From Armatimonadota bacterium (GTDB lineage: Bacteria; Armatimonadota; Zipacnadia; UBA1398; JAKPQA01): DNA of 64,000 bases. This document shows, one piece after another, positions 35,338-43,549 of the stretch. The DNA is taken from positions 29,105 through 93,104 of the forward strand of contig JAKPQA010000022.1 of assembly GCA_029547025.1 (NCBI GenBank). The letters are read 5' to 3'. The notes beneath the pieces were generated by a model, which was not told where the DNA came from, did no database searches, and was given only the letters and a program-made list of their open reading frames with translations. The translations under genes and the position numbers were made by a program. Position 1 is the stretch's first letter. Every line of letters begins with the position of its first letter.

Positions 35338-36462
35338 GTGGACTATCCGAAGCGCATCGAAGCATTGCGAGGTCGGTTTGAGGAAGTCGGTGTGGATGCA
35401 GCCCTGATCTGCCATCGCGAGAATGTCGCCTACCTGTGCGGGTTCGATGGCTCGGCCGGGTGGCTACTGGTATTGCCCAGTCAGGCGGTTCTGTTCACCG
35501 ACTCACGGTACACACTCCAGGCCGAGGACCAGGCACCGGACGTCGAGGTACGCACCCCCGAGGAGGGCATCCAGGATGGCGCCGTGCGGTGCATCAACGA
35601 CCTCCGTGGACGGCCAACCATTGCGTTTGAGGCGAATGTCCTGCCGTGGCGGCAGGTAGAGACCCTGCGCCCGAAGCTCAATCGCGCGACTCTGGTGGCT
35701 GAGCTGGACCTGGTGGAGAAGCTCCGGCAGGTGAAGGATGCGGACGAGCTGAGCCTCATTCGGCAGGCCGTGGCGGCCATGGACGCGGCCTACCAGGCGA
35801 CACTGGCGACGTTGCGTCCCGGGATGAGGGAGTCTGACTTTGCCCTGGAGCTCGAGTACGCGGTCCGGCGGGCCGGCCATCGGGAGTCGTTCACCAGCAT
35901 CGTGGCCTCGGGTCCCCGGTCGGCCATGCCCCACGCTCAGCCGACGGATCGGGTGATGGAGCCCGGGGATTTCCTCAAGGTAGACTGCGGTGCGCGCGTT
36001 GGTGGTTATTGCTCAGATATGACTCGGACAGTGTCGGTGGGCGAGCCGGCGGATCCGCGGCAGGCTGCCATGTATCAGGCGGTGCGCGCCGCGTTGGTCG
36101 CGGTCGAGGAGGCCATTCGGCCGGGGGCGACCGGAAAGGACATGGACGCGATCGCGCGCAAGATGATCGGCGACGCGGGGTTTGGGGACAGCTGCTATGA
36201 TCACGGCCTGGGGCATGCCATCGGCCGTGAGGTGCACGAGAATCCCCGGCTCGCGAAGCGCTCCGATGACGTGCTCCGCCCCGGCATGGTCATGACGGTC
36301 GAGCCCGGGATCTACATCGGGGGCCTGGGCGGCGTCCGGATCGAGGACATGGTCTATGTCACCGAGGACGGGTGCGAGGTGCTGACACAGACCCCGAAGC
36401 CCGAGGCCATCCCGTGCGTGCCGGTGGCAACGACTGGGTGGGGGGACCGGGAACGCACGTAA
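35338..36462 (+). CDS. M24 family Xaa-Pro aminopeptidase/dipeptidase
   Basis: A metallopeptidase of about 374 residues cleaving beside proline. The N-terminal creatinase-like domain runs to about residue 130. The pita-bread catalytic domain carries the five metal ligands: both aspartates in DCGARVGGYCSDMTRT, the histidine in HGLGHAIG, and the glutamates in VEPGIYI and RIEDMVYV. GTG at 35338 has GAGGGGG six bases upstream. ATG at 35332 or GTG at 35308 (overlapping aroQ) would add 2 or 10 residues. The stop overlaps an ATG of the next gene (TAATG). Confidence 0.93.
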   Translation: MDYPKRIEALRGRFEEVGVDAALICHRENVAYLCGFDGSAGWLLVLPSQAVLFTDSRYTLQAEDQAPDVEVRTPEEGIQDGAVRCINDLRGRPTIAFEANVLPWRQVETLRPKLNRATLVAELDLVEKLRQVKDADELSLIRQAVAAMDAAYQATLATLRPGMRESDFALELEYAVRRAGHRESFTSIVASGPRSAMPHAQPTDRVMEPGDFLKVDCGARVGGYCSDMTRTVSVGEPADPRQAAMYQAVRAALVAVEEAIRPGATGKDMDAIARKMIGDAGFGDSCYDHGLGHAIGREVHENPRLAKRSDDVLRPGMVMTVEPGIYIGGLGGVRIEDMVYVTEDGCEVLTQTPKPEAIPCVPVATTGWGDRERT

Positions 36463-37622
36463 TGGTAGTGGGTGGCGGGCCCGCGGGGTGCACGGCGGCC
36501 CGGAGGCTGGCGTTGGGCGGCTGCGAGGTCACGCTCTTCGAGCGACGGCCCGGCTGGGACAAGCCCTGTGGTGGTGGGATCCCGCAGGCCTATGTGGATC
36601 TGTATGACATTCCGCCGGGTCTCATTGAGCGCCATACTCGCGAGCTCGTCTTCCATGCGCCGTCGGGGCGGGAGGCCCATTGCCCGCTGGGCGAAGGCAC
36701 GTATCTCGCCATGGTCCACCGCCGGGTGTTTGACGCCTACCTGCGGTCCCGCGCCACCGAGGCCGGCGTCTCGCTCGTCACCGGCCACGTGACGGAAGCC
36801 CGGGTGTCCCGCACGGGTGTTGAAGTGGTTGTCGATACCGGTGGCACGCGGTGTTTGTACTCGGGCGATGCCGTGATCGGCGCCGACGGCGTGAACTCGA
36901 CCGTCGCGGGCTTGATCGATGGGCCGATGCCCCCGTACCTGGTCACCGGGCAGTACCGGATCGGGCGCACGGGCCGTGAGCCCGCTGATTATGACGCGGC
37001 CGTGCACATCTTCTACATGCCCGAGCTGTCGTCGTCGGCCTACGGGTGGGTGTTCCCGCGGCGGGAGCATTTCGACCTCGGAGTCGCCACCCGGCCCGAA
37101 GATGCCGCGGCACTATGGCATAGCTTGGATAGGGCGCGGGCGGGGCTGCCTCCGGGTGTGGGTGATGGGCCCCTCCTCGGCCGCCTCGCGTGGCGCATCC
37201 CCTCCCGGCCCCGTGCCCGGCTGGTTGCGGACCGCGTGCTCCTGGTGGGTGATGCGGCCGGGCTGGTGGCGCCTCTGACCGGGGAGGGAATTGCGTACGC
37301 CATGCGGTCGGGAGACCTGGCGGCGGAGACGGTCCTGGAGGACCCCAGTGACCTGGGTGTCGGCCACCTGGAGCGTTACCATCGACGATGGAAGAAGGGA
37401 CACCGGATGAGCTGGGGGATCATGCGACGGCTGGAGAGCGCCTTCCGGGCCAGCCAGTGGCGGCGGGAGGCCATGGTGGACTTCTTCGCCGACCCCTACG
37501 TCCGCCGCTTCGTGGTGTCGGCGTACGCCACCCGGCAGATTCCACACCAGCGAGAGCTGTTTTACGGTCGCACCGCAGCGGTGGCCCTATCGTGTTTGGC
37601 GCGTCACTTCTTCCGGCGGTAG
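36438..37622 (+). CDS. Geranylgeranyl-reductase-family FAD oxidoreductase
   Basis: A flavoprotein of about 394 residues. The N-terminal FAD fold is HVMVVGGGPAGCTAARRL; then come ERRPGWDKPCGGGIP (the family's PCGGG box), AVIGADGVNSTV, the YGWVFPRREHFDLGVA region and LLVGDAAGLVAPLTGEGIAYAM. Members reduce double bonds of isoprenoid chains such as phytyl or archaeal lipid precursors. In bacteria the substrate is often unknown and may be a menaquinone tail. GTG at 36438 keeps the first beta strand intact; ATG at 36462, fused to the previous stop, is the alternative. No isoprenoid genes lie nearby. Confidence 0.85.
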   Translation: MGGPGTHVMVVGGGPAGCTAARRLALGGCEVTLFERRPGWDKPCGGGIPQAYVDLYDIPPGLIERHTRELVFHAPSGREAHCPLGEGTYLAMVHRRVFDAYLRSRATEAGVSLVTGHVTEARVSRTGVEVVVDTGGTRCLYSGDAVIGADGVNSTVAGLIDGPMPPYLVTGQYRIGRTGREPADYDAAVHIFYMPELSSSAYGWVFPRREHFDLGVATRPEDAAALWHSLDRARAGLPPGVGDGPLLGRLAWRIPSRPRARLVADRVLLVGDAAGLVAPLTGEGIAYAMRSGDLAAETVLEDPSDLGVGHLERYHRRWKKGHRMSWGIMRRLESAFRASQWRREAMVDFFADPYVRRFVVSAYATRQIPHQRELFYGRTAAVALSCLARHFFRR

Positions 37623-37637
37623 GCGTGTCGTCGGCCC

Positions 37638-38507
37638 CTACTTGTGCTTCTCCTGGGCTTCTCCCGTCATGGGCACGAAGCTGACTGCGATCAGCTGACG
37701 TCGAACGACTGTTCCATTCCGCTTCTCGAGCAGGTACAGGTACTGCCCGTAGACGCTGTCACCCGCGGGGATGACGAGCCGTCCTCCTTCCCGAAGCTGC
37801 TCGATCAGTGGAGCCGGCGGTGACTCGGGTGCGCAAGTCACGATGATCGCGTCAAAGGGTGCTTCCTCGGGCCACCCACGGTAGCCGTCGCCACAGCGCG
37901 TCGTGACGTTGGTGTACCCGAGCCGCTCGAGGGTTGCTCTGGCCCGGCGGGCAAGGGGCTCGAGTATCTCGATGCTGTACACGTGAGCAACCAAGCCGGA
38001 GAGGACTGCCGCCTGGTAGCCAGACCCCGTGCCGATCTCCAGCACCCGGTCCTCGGGCTTCGGATCGAGGTGCTGGGTCATGAAGGCCACGATGTAGGGC
38101 TGAGAGATGGTCTGGTCCCAGCCGATGGGTAGGGCGGAGTCCTGGTAGGCCAGATCGCGGACCCGGTAGGCCGATCGCTCGTAGCGGGGCCGCTCGGGTT
38201 CGGGGATCTCGTCGAGGGGAACGCGCTCGCCGTCCGGCCCGGTCACCAGGGCCTCAGGGATGAACTCGTGACGGGGCACGGCGCCCATGGCTTGGAGCAC
38301 TCGCTGGTCGCGAATGCCACGGGGCACGAGCTGGTGCTCTACCATGGCTCTGCGGGACTCGGCCCAGGGATCGCGCTGGCTATCTGTCACCGGTGGGTCC
38401 TTCTCACCCGACGCGTCGCGGGCGTCCAGCTGCTGTCCGCGGCAGCTTAGGGCCGCGGAGGCCAGGCACGACAGAACCAACCACCGCGGGAGTGCCCGAG
38501 GCCGCAT
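37638..38507 (-). CDS. pcm: Exported protein-L-isoaspartate O-methyltransferase
   Basis: Repairs isoaspartyl residues in damaged proteins using SAM. The 289 residues hold MVEHQLVPRGIRDQRVL, the substrate loop IGWDQTISQPYIVA, motif I VLEIGTGSGYQAAVLSG and GDGYRGWPEEAPFD. Ahead of this domain lies a signal peptide, ALPRWLVLSCLASAALSC, with a cysteine that could be a lipobox though ALSC is not an ideal one. An AAAAGGAGG six bases before the ATG leaves little doubt about the start. The enzyme is therefore predicted to sit outside the cytoplasm, where SAM is not expected. The gene converges with the reductase gene, 15 bases away. Confidence 0.9.
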   Translation of the reverse strand: MRPRALPRWLVLSCLASAALSCRGQQLDARDASGEKDPPVTDSQRDPWAESRRAMVEHQLVPRGIRDQRVLQAMGAVPRHEFIPEALVTGPDGERVPLDEIPEPERPRYERSAYRVRDLAYQDSALPIGWDQTISQPYIVAFMTQHLDPKPEDRVLEIGTGSGYQAAVLSGLVAHVYSIEILEPLARRARATLERLGYTNVTTRCGDGYRGWPEEAPFDAIIVTCAPESPPAPLIEQLREGGRLVIPAGDSVYGQYLYLLEKRNGTVVRRQLIAVSFVPMTGEAQEKHK

Positions 38508-38540
38508 GGGAGCCTCCTTTTCCCGGCGGCGGGGCGGCCG

Positions 38541-39200
38541 TCAGACCACTTCGAAGCGGAACACGCTTCGCCCGAGGCGCACCTCGCACCCGGGCGTCAG
38601 CGCGGCGCGCTGCCCAGCCACGATCCGCACGCCGTTGACGAATGTGCCATTCGTGCTTCCCAGGTCCTCGATGGCGAACAGGCCGATGTCACAGTGGATC
38701 CGCGCGTGGTGTGTGCTCAGGTAACGATCATCGGGTAGTGAAATGTCATTCGACGGTCCCCGGCCAATGTTGGTCACCGGGTCACAGAAGCTATAGTGAC
38801 CCGCCCCATCGGTTCTCACCAGCCGTCCCATGCCCAGTTTGGGCATGTGATGATGGGGGCGCTCGGTGTCCGCGAAACGAGCTTGCCCTCGGAGCAGGAG
38901 ACCGCACTTGATGCAGTATTCGGCCTCCGGAGGGTTTTCGGCGTGGCACGACGGGCAGATCAGCCGGGGGGAAGCGGGCTCACGGGCATTGCTGGTCTGG
39001 CGGTGGCGATGGAGCTCCTCGTCGTATCGAGCCCGGTCGGCGGGGTTGGCGAGCCGCATGTAGGCCGATGTGACTTCCTCGAACGCCTGCCGGTCGTCGG
39101 CGAAGCGCTTTACCAGCCGCCGGTATGACTCGGTGATCTCCTCGATGGAGGCGCCTGGTTCACATTCGAGAATGTCATAGAGCGTTCGGGTCAACGGCAT
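38541..39200 (-). CDS. J-like / zinc-ribbon / FHA-domain protein
   Basis: A 219-residue fusion of three parts. Residues 1-65 look like a J-domain (TLYDILECEPGASIEEI, then FEEVTSAYMRLANPADRARYD), but the HPD motif needed to activate Hsp70 is replaced by a sequence around KRFADD. A zinc ribbon follows, CPSCHAENPPEAEYCIKCG. The last 100 residues are an FHA domain with NIGRGPSNDI, STHHARI and DLGSTNGTFVNG, complete for phosphothreonine binding. ATG at 39200 has GGGAGG 9 bases upstream and overlaps the VWA gene by 26 bases. It probably reads a Ser/Thr-kinase signal; the partner is unknown. Confidence 0.85.
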   Translation of the reverse strand: MPLTRTLYDILECEPGASIEEITESYRRLVKRFADDRQAFEEVTSAYMRLANPADRARYDEELHRHRQTSNAREPASPRLICPSCHAENPPEAEYCIKCGLLLRGQARFADTERPHHHMPKLGMGRLVRTDGAGHYSFCDPVTNIGRGPSNDISLPDDRYLSTHHARIHCDIGLFAIEDLGSTNGTFVNGVRIVAGQRAALTPGCEVRLGRSVFRFEVV

Positions 39201-40455
39201 GACCGACACCTCCCAGTACCCCCACAACCGGGGCGCTCTCCTGGCCGCGGCCCCGGGAGGCGAGCCACCGTTCTTCGGCGGCTCGCGCGATCGCCTCGAT
39301 GATGAAGGGCCTCGGGTCGTCACGGGATGGCGACGAGGCCGCTGCCTCGGCCTTCCACACCATGGCGGCCGTTTCGGTGAGCCCGGCCGCCTGGAGGGCC
39401 CCGGCGCGTTCTCGGAGCACCGAGGCGGCGCTTCCCGCCGACTTCCGGTCGGGACGCCATTCGGAGAGCACCTGGCCCAGACTCTCCAGTTCGGCGTCCA
39501 GCAACAAGTGTCGTGCCACCTCGGGATCGTCGGCGTCCTCCAGGCCCTGGGCGCCGTGGTCCGCGAACTCCATGATGATGTCAGCTCGCGCCACAGCAGG
39601 GATCCCCGTCGAGGCGTTCCGGTACGCCAGCTCGACTTGCCCCATTCGGTATACCCCGGGTGCCCTGGGGTCGCACCGAAGCCGGAGTCCCACACCGGTT
39701 TGGCTGCCCAGAGCCAGGTCCGGTAACCGGGTGCCGCGACACGGAGCCATTGGCGTCAGCTCGCATCCCTCCGTGGAGGCGACGGTGAGCTCCAGCTGGC
39801 TCGCCGCCACCTGTGTGAGGTCCTCGGCCCACCGGTGTCCCGTGCGGTGAGCTTCCTCTGTACTATTGACGCATCGGCAGGCTCCGAGGGTCAGTCGTGC
39901 GAGTTCGTAGAGAGCCAGCAGATCGCCCTCGCTGCCACATAGTACAACGTCCAGCCGCACGCCAACCGATGCAGCGAGTTCGGCGGCTCGACGCAGGCGC
40001 GCGTGTTCCGGGGCCCCGAGCCACCCGTCAGTCAGCAGCAGCGCTCGTCGCGGCCAGACCTCAGATGGGACTTGCTGGAGCGTTTCGACGGCACACTCGA
40101 GGGCGGAACTGACGGGCCCCCAATCCTGGCATGACACCGAGTTGGTCAGCGCGCGGAATCCGGTTCGGCTGGCCACGGGGCGCGCCGGGATGAGCAGCTC
40201 GGGGCGGCGTCCCGAAGCGACCACACACAGGTAGTCCTCGGGGCGCATGGTATCCATGGCCGCCCGCATGGCGGCACGGGCCCGATCGAAGGCAGGGCCG
40301 TCCATGGACCCGCTACGGTCGAGCACCAGGGCCAAAGCTGTGGGCATGGCGGCGCCGGCGCTGCGAGGCGGGGCCTGGATGGTCAGGAGCGCCTGGGTGA
40401 TGAGAGTCTCTCCGGCCCGGGCCACGGGTTGGACGGCGACACATGATAGGCGCAA
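39175..40455 (-). CDS. VWA-domain protein (MIDAS-containing)
   Basis: A 426-residue protein with a von Willebrand A domain: the MIDAS metal site DRSGSM at residues 46-51 and the later ALLLTDGW. A beta-rich C-terminal half (GTRLPDLALGSQTG and neighbours) and a terminal helical segment follow. It has no signal peptide or membrane segment and so is probably cytoplasmic. The TTG start at 40455 has GGAGG 10 bases upstream. It overlaps the FHA gene and is surely co-transcribed with it; VWA plus FHA proteins often form signalling or chaperone-like pairs. It is divergent from the RsbW-like gene across about 165 bases. Confidence 0.85.
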   Translation of the reverse strand: MRLSCVAVQPVARAGETLITQALLTIQAPPRSAGAAMPTALALVLDRSGSMDGPAFDRARAAMRAAMDTMRPEDYLCVVASGRRPELLIPARPVASRTGFRALTNSVSCQDWGPVSSALECAVETLQQVPSEVWPRRALLLTDGWLGAPEHARLRRAAELAASVGVRLDVVLCGSEGDLLALYELARLTLGACRCVNSTEEAHRTGHRWAEDLTQVAASQLELTVASTEGCELTPMAPCRGTRLPDLALGSQTGVGLRLRCDPRAPGVYRMGQVELAYRNASTGIPAVARADIIMEFADHGAQGLEDADDPEVARHLLLDAELESLGQVLSEWRPDRKSAGSAASVLRERAGALQAAGLTETAAMVWKAEAAASSPSRDDPRPFIIEAIARAAEERWLASRGRGQESAPVVGVLGGVGHAVDPNAL

Positions 40456-40619
40456 TTGGCAACCGCCTCCGACGCGGGTGGCTGTGGGCCCCCGGGGTGC
40501 ATGTTCGGGCCCTGGGGTCGTCGAGCCTGCAGGAGCTCGGGCCGGTCCGGAGGAACCGGGACGGCGCCAGTTCGGGCTGCGAAGCTGACCGCGTCCAGCC
40601 CGCCTGGGTTGCCCACACC

Positions 40620-41030
40620 ATGAGGATACCCAGTCGACCGGAGTTCGCCGTGCGCGTGCGCGAGGAGGCCTTCCGGCGCGCCCTGCAAGCCGGGTTCCCG
40701 ACCCCAGAGGCCGAGGACGTGGCTTTGGCCGTGCATGAGGCGGTCATTAATGCCATCGAGCATGGTAACCAATCGGATCCCACCCGGGTGGTGGCGGTGA
40801 CCTTTGTTGATGACTCCTCGGCCCTGGTGATCGAGGTGCGCGATGAGGGAACAGCGAGGGACTCTGAGCCGTCGGCGGGCGGACCTCTGCCGTCGGCTGG
40901 CGCGCCTCGCGGCCGAGGGATTCCACTGATGCGCGCGCTCATGGATGACGTCCAGCTCTTCCCGGAGCGTGGTCGAGTGACTCTCCGGCGCCGCAAGCCG
41001 TCGTCCGCCGGCGCCACGGACGGGGGTTAG
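40620..41030 (+). CDS. RsbW-like anti-sigma / serine kinase ATPase
   Basis: A 136-residue GHKL ATPase of the HATPase_c_2 group (RsbW, SpoIIAB type). The N box is LAVHEAVINAIEHGN near residues 36-50, the G1 box VRDEGTA and the G2 box RGRGIPLM. Such proteins hold sigma factors inactive or phosphorylate STAS antagonists; which applies is not seen, since no STAS gene is adjacent. ATG at 40620 gives the normal domain length; the frame extends 59 codons upstream over the divergent VWA start. coaX begins 4 bases after it, which suggests one transcript. Confidence 0.88.
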   Translation: MRIPSRPEFAVRVREEAFRRALQAGFPTPEAEDVALAVHEAVINAIEHGNQSDPTRVVAVTFVDDSSALVIEVRDEGTARDSEPSAGGPLPSAGAPRGRGIPLMRALMDDVQLFPERGRVTLRRRKPSSAGATDGG

Positions 41031-41034
41031 GGGT

Positions 41035-41808
41035 TTGCTGCTGGCCATCGATGTAGGGAATACCTCGACGATGATGGGCCTGTTTGACGGGGCGAAGCTT
41101 GTCCGGGACTGGCGGATCGGCACCCATTCGGACGGTACTTCGGACGAGTATGGCCTCCGCATTGTGGGTCTGCTCAGGGAGTCGGGCATTGAGCGGCGCG
41201 AGGTGAGTGCCGTGGTCATGGCGAGTGTGGTGCCGAGGGCCACATCGCGCCTCGGGGAGTCGTGCACCCGGTATTTGGGGCGCTCTCCTCTGATCGTCGG
41301 CCCGGAGTGTGGGGGAGTTGCCACCGAGTATGTCCCCCCTGATGCCGTGGGTCCCGATCGGCTCGCGAATGCGGTGGGGGCGGGGGCGCTCTATGGCTGG
41401 CCTGCCATCGTGGTCGATTTCGGCACCACCACCACGGTGGACGCCGTCGACGCCGAAGGGACGTACCTGGGTGGGGCCATCGCTCCGGGTGTCGAGGTTT
41501 CGGTACAGGCGCTCTATGCCTGTGCCGCCCGCCTGTCGTGGGTTGAGATGGAGCCTCCCCGGCGCGCCATCGGCCGGTCGACGGCGGAGAGTCTGAGATC
41601 CGGCGTGATCTACGGGTTCGCCGGGCAGGTCGATGGTCTTGTGCGCCGGTTCCTGGCCGAGCTGGGAGCTGAGGCCCATGTCATTGCCACGGGGGGCCAG
41701 GCGGGCCTCATCGTCCCCTGGACCGAGACGGTTGCCCGTGTGGACGAGCACCTGACCCTGCATGGGCTGCGGGTGATCTGGGAGCGAGAGTCGCGGCGTG
41801 GGGACTGA
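41035..41808 (+). CDS. coaX: Type III pantothenate kinase
   Basis: Phosphorylates pantothenate in the first step of coenzyme A synthesis and is not inhibited by CoA. The 257 residues carry the P-loop-like LLAIDVGNTST, GPDRLANAVGA with the substrate-binding arginine, VVDFGTTTTVDAV and GGAIAPGV. The TTG start at 41035 gives the canonical N-terminus. The last 11 bases overlap the next gene. Type III enzymes need a monovalent cation; no feature here departs from the family. Confidence 0.95.
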   Translation: MLLAIDVGNTSTMMGLFDGAKLVRDWRIGTHSDGTSDEYGLRIVGLLRESGIERREVSAVVMASVVPRATSRLGESCTRYLGRSPLIVGPECGGVATEYVPPDAVGPDRLANAVGAGALYGWPAIVVDFGTTTTVDAVDAEGTYLGGAIAPGVEVSVQALYACAARLSWVEMEPPRRAIGRSTAESLRSGVIYGFAGQVDGLVRRFLAELGAEAHVIATGGQAGLIVPWTETVARVDEHLTLHGLRVIWERESRRGD

Positions 41809-43549
41809 TCGGCCGCCGGACCAAGCCGGCGTGCTCGAGCGCGTCGCTGGCGGGCGTTGGTGTTGGGCCCTCCTGGGGGCGGCGGGAGTCGTGCCCTACG
41901 TGGTGTCACTGCGCGGCACGTTCGTCTCCGATGACCTGCTGTTCGTCCGGGATTCCTTCGGCCTGGCGCGGACGCCATGGGCGTTCGTGACGGCGACCTT
42001 CGATATCTACTACCGGCCGATCTACGCCCTGTCGATGGCCGCCGACTACCGTTTGTGGGGAGGATGGCCGCCGGGCTGGCACCTGACGAATGTCGTCATC
42101 CATGGTCTGGCGACCCTGGCATCCTTTGCACTGCTGCGGCGCCTGGCGCCTTCGCGCGGGCTCGCGCTGCTGGCCGCTGTGGTCTTCGCGCTCCAGCCAT
42201 GCCGGGTTGAGGCGGTTGCATGGGTATCGGGGCGGAACGACTCGCTCTGTACGCTCTTTTGCCTTCTGGCCGTGGGGTGGCATCTGCGCGCGATCGGGGC
42301 CCCTTCGTGGTGCTCGCGCGTGGTCGCGGCCGCACTTGCCGCGCTGGCCGTGTTCACCAAGGAGACCGGACTGGCCGTCCTACCCCTCCTGGCCTTGGCC
42401 GAGTGGTTCGACGGCCGCACGGGCGGCCGCGACGGTGTCGGGTGCCGGGTCCTCCGGCTTGCACCTGCGGTCGTGGCATCGGCCCTGTATGTGACGGTGC
42501 ATCACCTGCTGACGGGCGGCGCTCTCTGGCGGGTGTGCGTGCCGGCGGCCGACGCGTCGAGTGGGTTCGGAACGGCTTTGGTGGCGCTCGGTCACTATGC
42601 GGCCATGGCCCTCTGTGCGGAGCCTCCGCTGAGCTGGGCTGGGCCTCGCTTGGCCGACCCGCTGGCCTCGCCATGGGTGTGGGGCGGCCTTGTGGCGGTC
42701 GTGGTTTGGCTTTGCGCGCTGGTTCGAGAGGTGCGACGTTGTCCAGCGGTGGGCTTCTCTCTGGCGTGGGCCGGCGTGTGCCTGGTGCCCGCGATCGTGG
42801 TGGCCGCGTCGGGAGGCGTGTTCGCCCCGAGCTCCCTATGGTCGGGCCGGTACCTCTACGCGCCGGCGTGGGGGCTGTGTCTCCCGGTTGCGCTGGTGGT
42901 CCATCGATCCTACGAGGGACGACGGCGTCTGACGCGCCACCTCGTCGCCATGGGCTCGGTGGCGTGCATTGCGGTCTGCGTCGTCGGGTGTCTGTGGTAT
43001 GGATCGAGCTCGCGGTTCTGGGCTTTGGCCGCAATGAGATCGCCGGACTGGGCCATGGGGCAAGCCGGCCATGGCGAGTCGCTACTCCGCTCGGGCGATC
43101 CGGATGCGGCCGTGGTGGCATTGTCTCGCGCCGTTCGCCTCGATCCGGCGCGTGGCGACTACGCCGTGTTGCTGGCTCGAGCGCTCACGGAGTCCGGGAG
43201 GCCCGGAGCCGCGCTCGTGGTGGTGAGGCGGGCACTGGCGCTGCCCTCGACGACGCCATGGCGTGCACTGGAGGCTCTGGGTGACGCGCATGCCGCACTG
43301 GCGGAGCCCTGCGAAGCGCTGCGATGGTACGGCAGGGCGCTTCGACAGGCCCCCCACCCTCCCGGTCTCCGGCCTCCGGCCTGGGTGGGCCGGTTCACCC
43401 CAGATGCCACGGCAGGATCGTTGGATACGGTCATCCTGGCGCGGCTGTACTCGAGCGCCGCGAGGACACTGGAGGCCCTGGGGCACTTGAGCGAGGCCGC
43501 CGAGGCGAGGTCCGCCGCGATGGAGCTCAGAGCTCCGGCATCACCGTAG
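41798..43549 (+). CDS. TMTC/GT-C-like membrane protein with TPR tail
   Basis: A 583-residue protein with about ten membrane segments and a C-terminal TPR region. It resembles the bacterial relatives of TMTC O-mannosyltransferases: an acidic motif in FVSDDLLFVRDS in the first loop, then YYRPIYALSMAADYRLWG, LTNVVIHGL and CRVEAVAWVSGRNDSL. The TPR part has SGDPDAAVVALSRAVRLDP and related units. It probably moves a sugar from a lipid-linked donor to protein or lipid outside the membrane, but activity is unproven in bacterial members. The GTG start overlaps coaX. The 3' end overlaps nuoN, convergently, by 9 bases. Confidence 0.75.
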   Translation: MGTDRPPDQAGVLERVAGGRWCWALLGAAGVVPYVVSLRGTFVSDDLLFVRDSFGLARTPWAFVTATFDIYYRPIYALSMAADYRLWGGWPPGWHLTNVVIHGLATLASFALLRRLAPSRGLALLAAVVFALQPCRVEAVAWVSGRNDSLCTLFCLLAVGWHLRAIGAPSWCSRVVAAALAALAVFTKETGLAVLPLLALAEWFDGRTGGRDGVGCRVLRLAPAVVASALYVTVHHLLTGGALWRVCVPAADASSGFGTALVALGHYAAMALCAEPPLSWAGPRLADPLASPWVWGGLVAVVVWLCALVREVRRCPAVGFSLAWAGVCLVPAIVVAASGGVFAPSSLWSGRYLYAPAWGLCLPVALVVHRSYEGRRRLTRHLVAMGSVACIAVCVVGCLWYGSSSRFWALAAMRSPDWAMGQAGHGESLLRSGDPDAAVVALSRAVRLDPARGDYAVLLARALTESGRPGAALVVVRRALALPSTTPWRALEALGDAHAALAEPCEALRWYGRALRQAPHPPGLRPPAWVGRFTPDATAGSLDTVILARLYSSAARTLEALGHLSEAAEARSAAMELRAPASP

